This document shows, piece after piece, positions 38,933-50,507 of a DNA stretch of 64,000 bases. The stretch's first letter is position 1. Each line of letters opens with the position of its first letter. Origin of the DNA: Dyella japonica A8 (GTDB lineage: Bacteria > Pseudomonadota > Gammaproteobacteria > Xanthomonadales > Rhodanobacteraceae); assembly GCF_000725385.1 (NCBI RefSeq), contig NZ_CP008884.1:4278001-4342000 (forward strand). Direction: 5' to 3'. The translations under genes were made by a program, and so were the position numbers. The notes beneath the pieces are model-generated. The model had not been told where the DNA came from and did not search any database. It was given only the letters and a program-made list of their open reading frames with translations.

Positions 38933-39029
38933 GAGCCGCAACAAAACCCGCCACGTTCCCGGCTCGTCATTCCGGCGCCCCACGGGGACGCCGGAATGAC
39001 GGTGTGTGGTCTTGAGGGGTTTTGTTAGC
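38931..39029. repeat. Nested inverted-repeat element, CGTCATTCCGGC type, copy 1
   Basis: Inner arms CGTCATTCCGGCG/CGCCGGAATGACG (38965-38977 and 38989-39001) are nested in outer arms AACAAAACCC/GGGTTTTGTT (38940-38949 and 39017-39026). The left side, from GAGCCGCAACAAAACCC through TTCCGGCGCCCCAC, recurs at 52344-52473. It fills most of the prfA-GT41 gap and might end prfA transcription. Confidence 0.75.
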
Positions 39030-39105
39030 CACTGCAGGCCCACCTTTGCCGGCCGGAAGACTCCTGCGGATTGGCAGCCACGCCGCCCTGCGCTAGTTTG
39101 GCGGG

Positions 39106-41211
39106 ATGACTGACCTCTTTACCCCCTCTCCCCAGGTGCTGGCGCAGCAGATCGTTGAAAGGATCGAGCGCGGCGCCTACGACGATGCCGAACGAGCCGC
39201 CAGCGACGCGCGCGGCCAGTATCCCGACGATGCCGAACTGGCACGACTGCACGGCATCGCCCTGTTGCAGGTGCAGCGCCCGGCCGACGCCCTCGCGTCC
39301 TTGCAGGACGCCGCGCGGCTGGCCCCGCAAAGCATCGAAGTGCAGTGCAACCTCGGCAGCGCCATGCTGGCGGGCGGTGACGCCGACGGCGCCATCGAGC
39401 ACCTGCGCGCGGCCCTGCGGCAGTCGCCGGGTCACCCCGCCATCCTGCTGACGCTCGGCAATGCACTGATGGCCGCGGCGCGCTTCCAGCATGCGCGCGA
39501 GTCGTATGCGATGGCCACGCATGGCGCGCCCACCCATCCCGGCCTGCGCCTGAACCTTGCTGCGGCCGAACTAGAGCTGGGCAACGCGGACCAGGCCCAG
39601 GTACACACCGAGGAAGCCCTGCAGCTGTATCCGCGTTTCGACGCTGCCTATGCCCTGCGCGGACGCATCCTGCAGAGCCAAGGCAAAGGCGCCGAAGCCA
39701 CCCAGGCCTGGCAGCTCGCCGAACGCATTTCCCCGCAGAACCCGCAGTATCCATTTGCCCTCGGCCAGGCCCTGGAAGACGACGGCCAGCTGGCCGCCGC
39801 CGCCGAAGCCTACGAGCGCGCCCTGCGACTGGACCCGAACGACGGGCGCGCGCTGAGCCAGCTGCTGTTCCTGCGCCGCCGCCTGTATGACTGGCATGAC
39901 CTGGATGAACTGAGCCAGCGCGCACAGGCCGCCGTGGCGACGGGAGCCGGCACGATCAGCCCCTTCACCTTGCTGGCCGAAGACGTGGACGCCGAGCTGC
40001 AACTCACGGGCGCCAGGAACTACGCCGCAGCGGTCGAGAAGAGCACGGCCCCGCTGCGCAAGCAGTTGGCGTTCACGCACGCCAAGCCGGCGCCGGACAA
40101 CCCGGTGCGCATCGGTTTCGTGGCGGATGGTTTCAACGAGCACGCGACCGGCCTGCTGGTGGTGGCGATGCTCGAGATCCTGGCCGGCTATGACGACCTG
40201 GACGTGCATCTGTTCGCCACCACGCCCGACGATGGCGGGGCGATCCGCCGCCGGCTCGCCGCGGCCACGACGATGCACGACGTCTCCGCGCTCAATCACG
40301 CCCAGCTTGCCCAGCGCATCCACGACACAGGCGTCGAGATCCTGGTGGACCTCAACGGCTATTCCGGACGCGACAACGCCGACCTCTTCGCCTTGCGCCC
40401 CGCTCCCGTGCAGGTCAACTGGCTGGCCTACGCAGGCAGTACGGGCGCGCCCTGGATGGACTACCTCGTCGCCGACGCCGTGATCCTGCCTGACGAGCTG
40501 CGTCCCCATGTCAGCGAGAAGCTGGTGCGTCTGCCGCGCTGTTACCAGCCCAACGACAACACGCGCGAGGTCGCACAGCCGCCGTCGCGGGCCGAATGCG
40601 GCCTGCCGGAGCAAGGCACCGTGTTCGCCTGCTTCAACAACAGCTACAAGATCAATCCCGCGGCCTTCGCGCGGCTGATGCTCGTCCTGCAGCAAGTACC
40701 CGACAGCGTGCTGTGGCTGTTGAGCGGAAAGGATGGCACCGACGACCGCCTGCGCGCCGCCGCGGGCGCCGCCGGCATCGCGCCGGAGCGCCTGGTGTTC
40801 CTGCCACGCCTGCCCCACGCCGACTATCTCTCGCGCTACGTCAACGCCGACCTGTTCCTGGACACGCTGCCGTACAACGCGCACACCACCGCGTCGGATG
40901 CCTTGTGGGCGGGCTGTCCCGTGCTGACCTCCACCGGCCGCACCTTCGCCGGGCGCGTCGCCACCAGCCTGCTGCTGCAGCTGGGCCTGCCGGAACTGGT
41001 GTGCGAGGACGACGAGGCGTTCATCGCCATGGCGACGCAGCTGGGCAACGATCGCGAGGCGCTGCGCACGCTGCGCCAGCACCTGTCGCAGCAGCGCACG
41101 CAGAGTTCCCTGTTCGACATGCAGGGTTTTGCCGGCGATTTCCGCCGCGCCATGCAGGCGATGAGCGCCCGTTATCGCATCGGGCGCCATCCGGTCGATC
41201 TGGATCTTTAA
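39106..41211 (+). CDS. TPR-containing GT41 glycosyltransferase (O-GlcNAc transferase-like)
   Basis: The 701-residue protein has N-terminal tetratricopeptide repeats (about residues 10-260; e.g. AEAYERALRLDPNDGRAL) and a C-terminal GT41 catalytic region from about residue 325 (PVRIGFVADGFNEHATGLL) with VNWLAYAGSTGAPWMDYLVAD, FACFNNSYKINP and DTLPYNAHTTASDALWAG, which correspond to the UDP-sugar site blocks of bacterial OGT homologues such as the Xanthomonas enzyme. It probably glycosylates proteins in the cytosol; the acceptor is unknown. No signal peptide is seen. Confidence 0.88.
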   Translation: MTDLFTPSPQVLAQQIVERIERGAYDDAERAASDARGQYPDDAELARLHGIALLQVQRPADALASLQDAARLAPQSIEVQCNLGSAMLAGGDADGAIEHLRAALRQSPGHPAILLTLGNALMAAARFQHARESYAMATHGAPTHPGLRLNLAAAELELGNADQAQVHTEEALQLYPRFDAAYALRGRILQSQGKGAEATQAWQLAERISPQNPQYPFALGQALEDDGQLAAAAEAYERALRLDPNDGRALSQLLFLRRRLYDWHDLDELSQRAQAAVATGAGTISPFTLLAEDVDAELQLTGARNYAAAVEKSTAPLRKQLAFTHAKPAPDNPVRIGFVADGFNEHATGLLVVAMLEILAGYDDLDVHLFATTPDDGGAIRRRLAAATTMHDVSALNHAQLAQRIHDTGVEILVDLNGYSGRDNADLFALRPAPVQVNWLAYAGSTGAPWMDYLVADAVILPDELRPHVSEKLVRLPRCYQPNDNTREVAQPPSRAECGLPEQGTVFACFNNSYKINPAAFARLMLVLQQVPDSVLWLLSGKDGTDDRLRAAAGAAGIAPERLVFLPRLPHADYLSRYVNADLFLDTLPYNAHTTASDALWAGCPVLTSTGRTFAGRVATSLLLQLGLPELVCEDDEAFIAMATQLGNDREALRTLRQHLSQQRTQSSLFDMQGFAGDFRRAMQAMSARYRIGRHPVDLDL

Positions 41212-41332
41212 ACACCGCGAGCCCGCTTCACGGGTTTCGCGCATGGCGGCGCGGGTAGCGCACGGGTGGCCTCTTCACTCCATCGTGCGCCCCGGCACGG
41301 ACAATGCGGGCGGCATCCCGAGGAGGCGCGCG

Positions 41333-42112
41333 ATGGGCAAGAAGACAAAGACGTACCGCCATGTCATGGCCGAACTCCAGCTGGAGCTCGCCGGCCTGCA
41401 CCGCTGGCTGCGGCGCAGCGGCCACCGGCTGGTAGTGGTCTTTGAAGGCAGGGATGCCGCCGGCAAGGGTGGCACCATCAAGGCCATCACCGAATCGATG
41501 GACACGCGCGGCTACCGCATTGCCGCCCTGGGCAAGCCCAGCGAAACCGAATCCTCGCAATGGTATTTCCAGCGATACGTGGATCATCTCCCCAGCGCGG
41601 GTGAAATCGTGCTGTTCGACCGCAGCTGGTACAACCGCGCAGTCATCGAGCCCGCCATGGGCTTTTGCAGCAAGGCGCAGTACAAGGCCTTCATGTCGGC
41701 CGTGCCGGCCTTCGAGAAGCTGCTTACCGACGACGGCATCATCCTGCTCAAGTACTGGCTCGCCGTGGACCAGGAAGAACAGGAGGACCGCTTCGAAGAT
41801 CGCGCCAAGGATCCCCTCAAGCGCTGGAAGCTCTCTCCCGTGGACATGGCCTCGCGCGACAAGTACGAAGAAATCGGCCATCTGCGCGACCTGATGATCG
41901 AACGCACGCACCGGCCGAGCGCGCCGTGGTTCGTGGTGGACTACAACGACCAGAAGCGCGGGCGGGTCAACCTGATCCGCCACCTGCTCGAACAGGTACC
42001 GCGCCACGACGAAAGCATTCCCGAAACCAAGCTGCCCAAGCTCAAGGGCAAGCCCAAAACCGAGCACGTCACCCGCAAGGCGGAGTGGGTGCCCGACACC
42101 TGGGAAGACTGA
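41333..42112 (+). CDS. ppk2: Polyphosphate kinase 2
   Basis: PPK2 transfers phosphate between polyphosphate and nucleoside diphosphates. The 259-residue one-domain protein has Walker A (FEGRDAAGKGGTIKAI), Walker B (EIVLFDRSWYNRAVIEP) and the lid (EEQEDRFEDRAKDPLKRWK). The ATG at 41333 was chosen because AGGAGG lies seven bases upstream; a longer in-frame start at 41243 lacks similarity to the family. It is followed convergently by the VOC gene. Confidence 0.92.
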   Translation: MGKKTKTYRHVMAELQLELAGLHRWLRRSGHRLVVVFEGRDAAGKGGTIKAITESMDTRGYRIAALGKPSETESSQWYFQRYVDHLPSAGEIVLFDRSWYNRAVIEPAMGFCSKAQYKAFMSAVPAFEKLLTDDGIILLKYWLAVDQEEQEDRFEDRAKDPLKRWKLSPVDMASRDKYEEIGHLRDLMIERTHRPSAPWFVVDYNDQKRGRVNLIRHLLEQVPRHDESIPETKLPKLKGKPKTEHVTRKAEWVPDTWED

Positions 42113-42166
42113 AGCCACCGCCGCAAGGCAACGCATGCACGCGCCGCGTGCCCGCGATGTGGCGCC

Positions 42167-42667
42167 TCACCCCGCCGCCGCCCGGCGCAGTTCGGGCAGG
42201 TCGAGCTTCGTCATGCCCATGATGGCGGCATGTACGCGCGCCACGCTGGCGGCATCGCTGCCCGTGAGCAAGCGGATCATGTCCTCCGGCACCACCTGCC
42301 ATGACAAGCCGAAGCGGTCCTTGAGCCAACCGCACTGACCCGTCTGATCCGCCGCGCCTTCCAGCAATCGCTCCCAGTAGTGATCGATCTCCTCCTGCGT
42401 GCGGCAGTGCACGACCAGCGACACGGCTTCGTTGAAGCGGAACACGGGACCACCGTTCAACGCCGCCATCGATTGCCCGTCGAGTTCGAAATCGACGGTC
42501 ATCACCGAGCCTTCCGCTTGTCCGGAGGCAGCTGCACTGGCCGAGGCATAGCGCGTGGTGGCGAGGACGCGCGAGTTGGGAAAGATCGACACGTAGAACC
42601 GGGCGGCCTCCTCGGCCTGGTGATCGAACCAGAGAAATGGGGTGATGCGCTGGAATCGCGTGTTCAT
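42167..42667 (-). CDS. VOC superfamily protein, PhnB type
   Basis: A 166-residue single-domain protein of the glyoxalase/bleomycin resistance fold, PhnB-like group (TPFLWFDHQAEEAARFYVSI at the N-terminus; DHYWERLLEGAADQTGQCGW and RFGLSWQVVPE in the middle). Members of this group have no agreed reaction, so none is assigned. It ends 55 nt from the ppk2 stop, in convergent orientation. No gene was found in 42668-42881. Confidence 0.85.
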   Translation of the reverse strand: MNTRFQRITPFLWFDHQAEEAARFYVSIFPNSRVLATTRYASASAAASGQAEGSVMTVDFELDGQSMAALNGGPVFRFNEAVSLVVHCRTQEEIDHYWERLLEGAADQTGQCGWLKDRFGLSWQVVPEDMIRLLTGSDAASVARVHAAIMGMTKLDLPELRRAAAG

Positions 42668-42881
42668 GCGTCATGCCTCTTTGGTCATGGGCTTGCAGAC
42701 CCCCTGCTACGGACGACGAATATCCCTGCTCCGGTTCGACATGGCGGTGTACTCCTACCCCGCGCGGGCAAGGTCAAAACCTTGTGAATTGCGTTGCACG
42801 CCCATCCATTGCGTTTAAGCTTCGCTGCGGCGGGCCGATAAGACGATGGCCTGAACTCCAGGCACGCGCGGGGATGCGTCT

Positions 42882-45719
42882 ATGCCAGTCAGAGGCCGGG
42901 GGGCCGAGCTGGTCAAAAAAGAACGGGCGGCCGAGATCGTGATGCCGTTCGTGCTGGTTGTCGCCGTGATGATCGGGCTGTGCGCCGCCAGCCTGGACAT
43001 CCTTTCGGCGGCGCGTGCCTTCGTGGGCGGCGAAAGCCGCTGGTCCAAGGCGCAGAAGATTGCCGTCGCCAGCCTGGAGCAATACCTGACCAGCAAGGCC
43101 GAAGCCGATTACGACCGTTACCTTGACGCCATCGCGGTGCCCCTGGGCGATCACCGCGCGCGGATCGAGCTGGACCGTCCGCAACCGGACATGGCCATCG
43201 TCGCTTCGGGCTTCGGGCGTGGCGGCATCGATGCGTCGGACGTTCCGGGCATGGCCCGCCTGTATCGCTACTTCCACGGGGTCGGCAGCATCCGGCGCGC
43301 CATCGACGTATGGGTCGAGGCCGACCACTCCATCGATGAGCTGGCCGCGCTCGCCGCCGAAGCCCACCTGCGCATCAGCCGCGGCGATGTCCCCAGGGCA
43401 TGGGTGGATGCCACGACGCTGCGCCTGCGTGCCATCGACCAGCGCCTGACGCCGATGGAATACGCCTTCTCCGATGCGTTGGGCAGTGCGTCGCGGGAAA
43501 CGGCGAACCTGCTGCGCGTATGGCTTTGCCTGGTCGCCGCGACGATGGTGTTGATCGCCTCACGTCGCGCACGCCGCCTGCTTGACGAGCGCACGCGCGT
43601 GGCCAGCGAATTGCGCGCCAGCGAGGATCGCTTCCAGCTCGCCGTGGCGGGCAGCAACGACGGCCTGTGGGACTGGGACCGCCTGAGCGGCCACGTTTAC
43701 CTCTCGCCGCGCCTGCGCGAGATGCTCGGGCTCGACCGCTCCGGCGACGGCACCCGCCAGACCGTATTCCATTGCCTGCATCCGGATGACCGTCATTACG
43801 TCATGCGCGCGGTGACCACGCATGTGTGGTGGAACACGCCGCTGGACGTGGAATTCCGCATACTCCAACGGGATGGTTCCGCGCGCTGGTTCCACGCACG
43901 CGGCGCCTCGTCGCGCGACGCCGCCGGCACCTCGCGGCGCATGGCCGGATCGGTCACCGAGATCACGGAGCGCCGGCGAGCCGACGCCATGCTGTTCGCG
44001 GCGAAGGAGCGCGCCGAAGTCACCTTGCAATCGATCGGCGATGCCGTGATCACCACGGATGCGAAGGGCTGCATCGACTACCTCAACCCCAGCGCGGAAC
44101 GCCTCACCCAGTGGACCACCGATCGCGCGCGCGGCATGCCGGTAAGTGCCATCTGCCAGTTCGCGGCGGAAAGCAGCGGCATCCCCATCGACGATCCCAC
44201 CATGCAGGTGCTGGGCGGCCAGCCCGACTGGAGCCAGGGCGACAAGCTCGTGCTCCTGCATCGCGATGGCCCCGCCACGGCCATCGACCTGACCGCCACG
44301 CCGATCCGCGACCGCAACGGCAACATGGATGGCGTGGTGCTGGTCATGCGCGACGTCAGCAGCGATCGCGAACACGCCGCGCAACTGAGCTACCAGGCCA
44401 GCCACGACGTGCTCACCGGCCTGATCAACCGGCGCGAGTTCGAGCGGCGGCTGGGACGCGCGGTCGGCTCCGCGGAAAAAAGCGGCCATCCATTCACGGT
44501 GCTCTACCTTGACCTGGACCAGTTCAAGCTCGTCAACGACACCTGCAGCCATGCCGCGGGCGATGAGCTGCTCCGGCAGTTCGCCGCGCTGTTCACCGGC
44601 CATGTGCGCGCGACGGACGCGGTAGCGCGCCTGGGGGGCGACGAGTTCGTCGTGCTGCTGGAGAACTGCGCGCAGGATGCCGCCCTGGCCATCGCGGAAA
44701 ACCTGCGCACCGCCATCGGCGACCTGCATTTCGCCTTCGGCGAGCGCAGCTTCACCATCAGCGCGAGCATCGGCCTGGTGAGCCTGAACACCGACCAGCG
44801 ACTGGCGCGCGAGGACATCCTGGGCGCCGCCGACGCCGCCTGCCACCTGGCCAAGGAGAAGGGCCGCAACCGCGTGCAGACGTACCACCTCGATGACGAC
44901 GAAGTCGCCGTGCGGCAGACCGAAATGTGCTGGGTCAGCCGTATCCAGGCGGCACTCGCCAGCAACCGCTTGCGGCTGTACGCGCAGGACATCGTCGACC
45001 TGCGCCAGCCCATGCAGCGCCCGCACGTGGAGCTGCTGGTGCGCATGGTGGGCGAAGACGGCCAGATGGTGCCGCCGCGCGCCTTCATCCCCGCGGCTGA
45101 GCGCTATGGCCTGATGCCGGCGATCGACCGCTGGGTGGTGCAGTCCGCCTTCGCCGCGCTGCGCGATGCACTGGAACGCAACGACGAAGACATTCCCGCG
45201 CTGTGCACCATCAACCTCTCGGGCACGTCGCTGTGCGAGGACGGCCTGTCCGTGTTCCTGCGCCAGCAGTTCAACGAGTTCGCCATTGCGCCGTCGTCGA
45301 TCTGCTTCGAGATCACCGAAACCGCCGCGATCTCCAGCCTGTCGCGCGCGACCACCTTCATCCACGAAATGCGCGCCCTTGGCTGCCGCTTCTCGCTGGA
45401 CGACTTCGGCGCGGGCATGTCCTCATTCACCTATCTCAAGCACCTGCCCGTCGATTTCGTGAAGATCGAGGGCAGCTTCGTCGAGGACATGATCGACGAC
45501 CCGATGGATCTGGCGATGGTGGAGGCCATCAACAACATTGGTCACGTCACCGGCAAGCAGACCATCGCCGAATGCGTCAGCTCGCCCCAGTTGCTGGCCG
45601 CGGTGCACCGGCTAGGCATCGACTTCGCGCAGGGATTCGTGCTGTCGGTGCCCCGGCCCTTCCTGCAGGCCGGCGATCCGTCCATGCCCCCGCAGGCGCC
45701 CGCGCACTTGGTGGTCTGA
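42882..45719 (+). CDS. Membrane GGDEF-EAL protein with PAS sensors
   Basis: A 945-residue cyclic-di-GMP turnover protein. Order: a membrane helix (about residues 20-40), a periplasmic sensor domain (41-205), a second helix (208-226), PAS (240-360), PAS (375-495), GGDEF and EAL. The GGDEF motif is intact (ARLGGDEFVVLL, near 584). In the EAL part the signature reads ELLVRM (near 714), with conserved CTINLSG, EITET, SLDDFGAG (near 840), VKIEGSF and AQGF; the residues used in metal binding look present, so both activities are possible. It ends five bases from the convergent acyP. Confidence 0.93.
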   Translation: MPVRGRGAELVKKERAAEIVMPFVLVVAVMIGLCAASLDILSAARAFVGGESRWSKAQKIAVASLEQYLTSKAEADYDRYLDAIAVPLGDHRARIELDRPQPDMAIVASGFGRGGIDASDVPGMARLYRYFHGVGSIRRAIDVWVEADHSIDELAALAAEAHLRISRGDVPRAWVDATTLRLRAIDQRLTPMEYAFSDALGSASRETANLLRVWLCLVAATMVLIASRRARRLLDERTRVASELRASEDRFQLAVAGSNDGLWDWDRLSGHVYLSPRLREMLGLDRSGDGTRQTVFHCLHPDDRHYVMRAVTTHVWWNTPLDVEFRILQRDGSARWFHARGASSRDAAGTSRRMAGSVTEITERRRADAMLFAAKERAEVTLQSIGDAVITTDAKGCIDYLNPSAERLTQWTTDRARGMPVSAICQFAAESSGIPIDDPTMQVLGGQPDWSQGDKLVLLHRDGPATAIDLTATPIRDRNGNMDGVVLVMRDVSSDREHAAQLSYQASHDVLTGLINRREFERRLGRAVGSAEKSGHPFTVLYLDLDQFKLVNDTCSHAAGDELLRQFAALFTGHVRATDAVARLGGDEFVVLLENCAQDAALAIAENLRTAIGDLHFAFGERSFTISASIGLVSLNTDQRLAREDILGAADAACHLAKEKGRNRVQTYHLDDDEVAVRQTEMCWVSRIQAALASNRLRLYAQDIVDLRQPMQRPHVELLVRMVGEDGQMVPPRAFIPAAERYGLMPAIDRWVVQSAFAALRDALERNDEDIPALCTINLSGTSLCEDGLSVFLRQQFNEFAIAPSSICFEITETAAISSLSRATTFIHEMRALGCRFSLDDFGAGMSSFTYLKHLPVDFVKIEGSFVEDMIDDPMDLAMVEAINNIGHVTGKQTIAECVSSPQLLAAVHRLGIDFAQGFVLSVPRPFLQAGDPSMPPQAPAHLVV

Positions 45720-45723
45720 TCAC

Positions 45724-45990
45724 TCAGCGCGTGCGGAAACCTTCGACGTCGGGCATGTCGCAGGCTTCGCGCACCACTTGGTCAACGCGCGCCGCCGATG
45801 GTCCCTGCCAGAGCCAGCGTTCCAGAGCATCGATGGATATCGGTGAGCCGGCGGCCACCACTTCCACCCGTCCATCGGCAAGATTCTTCGCGTAGCCCGT
45901 CAGGCCGAGCGCCAGCGCCTGCTCGCGGGCGCTGGCGCGATAGAACACGCCCTGCACCCTGCCGCTGACGAGGAAGCGCACGGCTGCCAT
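45724..45990 (-). CDS. acyP: Acylphosphatase
   Basis: Hydrolyses acyl phosphates such as acetyl or carbamoyl phosphate. The 88-residue product (MAAVRFLVSGRVQGVFYR...) has the phosphate-binding GRVQGVFYR with its catalytic Arg and the catalytic Asn in GYAKNLADGRVEV. It follows the TlpA-like gene after two bases, in the same direction. Confidence 0.95.
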   Translation of the reverse strand: MAAVRFLVSGRVQGVFYRASAREQALALGLTGYAKNLADGRVEVVAAGSPISIDALERWLWQGPSAARVDQVVREACDMPDVEGFRTR

Positions 45991-45992
45991 GG

Positions 45993-46471
45993 TCACTTGC
46001 CCAGGCCGATCGCCTCGCCGAGCGAGGCTTCGTTCACGGTGCCCACGAAACGCTTGGCGACCTTGCCATCCGGGCCGATCAGCCACGTCGTGGGCAGGCC
46101 GCGCGGTTCGTCGAAATCCTTCAGCGGCTTGTCCAGCGTGACCTGCGCCACGGGGTAGCTCACCGGGTGCTTGGCAAGAAAAGCCTTGATGTCCGCGACA
46201 TCGCTGTCGTCGTAGGCCAGCCCGATGGCGCTCACCTTGTCCTTGTGCGCCGCGACGAAGTTCGAGATGTCCGGCATCTCCTTGATGCAGGGCACGCACC
46301 AGGTGGCCCAGTAGTTGACGATCACCCACTTGCCCCGCTGCGCGGCAAGGTCGTACGGCTTGCCGTCCAGCGTGGTCAGCCTGATCGACGGCTGCTCAGG
46401 CATGGCGGCTTGCGCCGCGCCGGCCATGGCCAGCATGAAGCCCATGGCGGCGAGCGGTTTGCGCAACTTCA

Positions 46472-46472
<1 letters not shown>
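45993..46472 (-). CDS. TlpA-like thiol-disulfide oxidoreductase, periplasmic
   Basis: A 159-residue exported thioredoxin-fold protein: a Sec signal peptide (about residues 1-22, ending AQAA), the active site WATWCVPCIKE (Cys59, Cys62) and the cis-Pro in RGLPTTWLIG. It probably acts as a reductant in the periplasm, for example in cytochrome c or other disulfide work; the partner is unknown. Its ATG overlaps the stop of the YihY-like gene (TGATG). Confidence 0.9.
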
Positions 46473-48822
<2,350 letters not shown>

Positions 48823-48833
48823 GTCACGCCCCT

Positions 48834-48916
48834 CTGTGGGAGCGCACCCTGTGCGCGACAAGCCAACGGAGCGGTGACGACGAGACGCTGCGGTCGCGCA
48901 CAGGGTGCGCTCCCAC
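48834..48916. repeat. REP-like palindromic element, copy B
   Basis: Arms at 48834-48859 and 48893-48916 match copies A and C (GTGGGAGCGCACCCTGTG core), with 24 of 26 nt of the right arm kept. It lies between convergent genes, 12 nt after the DUF2069 stop and 16 nt from the mocR stop. Confidence 0.85.
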
Positions 48917-48931
48917 CGAAGGGCGTCCGGG

Positions 48932-50407
48932 CTAGAAACACCCGGCAAGCCGGCGCACACCTTCCTCGATCTGCGCCTGGCTCGCGCCGCCATAGCCGAG
49001 AAGCAGGCCACCACGTTCCGGCGGCACCAGGTAGCACGGCGTCAGCGGCCGCACGGAGACGCCCACCGTGGCCGCCTTGCGCGATACCGCCACGTCATCC
49101 ACGTCCTGCGGCAGGAAGCCGGCCAGCTGCATGCCGGCCTCGGTGCCGATCACTTCCAGGCGATCGCCCAGGTGACGCTTGATGGCGTCGAGCACGGCGG
49201 CGCGCCGCTCCATGTAAAGCGTACGCATGCTGCGGATGTGTCGGGCGAAATGGCCGTCGCGGATGAACTCCGTCATCGCCGACTGGTAAAGCGTGGACGA
49301 GAACGTATCGATCGCATCGCGTCCCGCGTGGAAATCCGGGACGAGGTCTTTGGGCACGACCAGATAACCCAGCCGCAGGGCGGGAAACATCACCTTGCTG
49401 AATGTGCCCAGATAGATCACGCGTTCCTGCGTGTCGGTGCCCTGCAGCGACGACAGCGGACGGCTGCCAAAACGGTACTCGCTGTCGTAGTCGTCCTCGA
49501 TGATCCACGCATCGTTTCGAGCGGCCCAGCGCAGCAGCTGCATCCGCCGTGGTGCGCTCATCGCCATGCCCAGCGGGAACTGGTGCGATGGCGAGATGTA
49601 CACGGCGCGTGCATCCGCCGCCACGCGCGCGCCATGCGCCACATCGATGCCTTCCGCGTCCACCGGCACCGGCACCAATTCCGCTCCGGCCGTGCGCAGG
49701 GCCTGGTGCGCGCCGGGATAGCCCGGGTCTTCCATCCATACGCGCTCGCCCTCGTCCAGCAGCACGTGCGCGCAGATCTGCAGTCCCTGCTGGGAACCGG
49801 TGGTGATGAGGATCTGCGAGGCATCGCAGCGCACCGCGCGCGCTACGCCGAGGTAATCGGCGATCGCCTCGCGCAGCGGCAGGTGGCCCATCGGATCGCC
49901 ATAACCCATGGCCTCCGCCGACAGATGGCGCCCGTGGCGGCTCACCAGCTTGGACCACAGCGCGGCAGGGAAGGCTTCCAGCGCCGGCACGCCCACGCGG
50001 AACGCTCCCATGTTCGCCAGCCACGTCGGCTCGGGTGAGCGCAGCAGCGCGGCGCGACGCGAGGTGCGGCGCGAACCGCCGGGTGACGGGGTGGGGTCTG
50101 GGCGCGCCAGCTTCTTCCGTTCCAGCGTCATGTCGGCGGGAATCGCCCGCGCCACGCAGGTGCCCGCGCCGGTGAAGGTTTCCAGGAACCCCTCCGACTG
50201 CAGCTGCTCATAGGCACTCAACACCGGAATGCGGGAGATGCCCAGCTCATTGGCCAGGTTGCGGGTGGAGGGAACACGCTGCCCCGGCCTCAACTGCCCG
50301 CTGCTGATGGCCCGGCGGAACCAGTCCGACAGCTGCTGGTACATGGGCGTGTCGCTGCCCGCGTCCATGGCGACGGGCGGCAGGAATCCGGCGGGGATGC
50401 GCTGCAT
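48932..50407 (-). CDS. MocR/GabR-type transcriptional regulator
   Basis: A 491-residue regulator: an N-terminal GntR-type winged helix (about residues 18-88; GQRVPSTRNLANELGISRIP as the recognition part) fused to a type I PLP aminotransferase-like domain. The PLP Lys is kept in LGTFSKVMFPALRLGY (Lys338), as are EDDYDSEYRF and GSQQGL. It is divergent from the outer-membrane barrel gene, with repeats in between that look like its operator. The effector is unknown; vitamin B6, amines or amino acids are usual in this family. Confidence 0.92.
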   Translation of the reverse strand: MQRIPAGFLPPVAMDAGSDTPMYQQLSDWFRRAISSGQLRPGQRVPSTRNLANELGISRIPVLSAYEQLQSEGFLETFTGAGTCVARAIPADMTLERKKLARPDPTPSPGGSRRTSRRAALLRSPEPTWLANMGAFRVGVPALEAFPAALWSKLVSRHGRHLSAEAMGYGDPMGHLPLREAIADYLGVARAVRCDASQILITTGSQQGLQICAHVLLDEGERVWMEDPGYPGAHQALRTAGAELVPVPVDAEGIDVAHGARVAADARAVYISPSHQFPLGMAMSAPRRMQLLRWAARNDAWIIEDDYDSEYRFGSRPLSSLQGTDTQERVIYLGTFSKVMFPALRLGYLVVPKDLVPDFHAGRDAIDTFSSTLYQSAMTEFIRDGHFARHIRSMRTLYMERRAAVLDAIKRHLGDRLEVIGTEAGMQLAGFLPQDVDDVAVSRKAATVGVSVRPLTPCYLVPPERGGLLLGYGGASQAQIEEGVRRLAGCF

Positions 50408-50420
50408 GGCGCGGCTCCAT

Positions 50421-50471
50421 AGTGGCTATATGAAAAGACGGTAAAGTGGTTATTTCAGCCAACCACTTGCG
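50421..50471. promoter_or_regulatory. Candidate MocR operator
   Basis: Direct repeats AGTGGCTAT (50421-50429) and AGTGGTTAT (50445-50453), 24 nt apart start to start, and an inverted half-site AACCACTT (50461-50468), lie in the 100-nt gap between the regulator and the barrel gene. Repeated AAGTGG half-sites in a divergent spacer fit MocR regulators such as PdxR. Seen by eye. Confidence 0.55.
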
Positions 50472-50507
50472 GGCTTAGCTTGCGCTCGTCCGATTGAGCC
50501 CGCAACC

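Noticed and set aside
42882..45719. Degenerate EAL domain in the GGDEF-EAL protein
   Set aside because: The signature is ELL instead of EAL, but the Glu and the other metal-binding and catalytic motifs are present, so loss of phosphodiesterase activity cannot be claimed.
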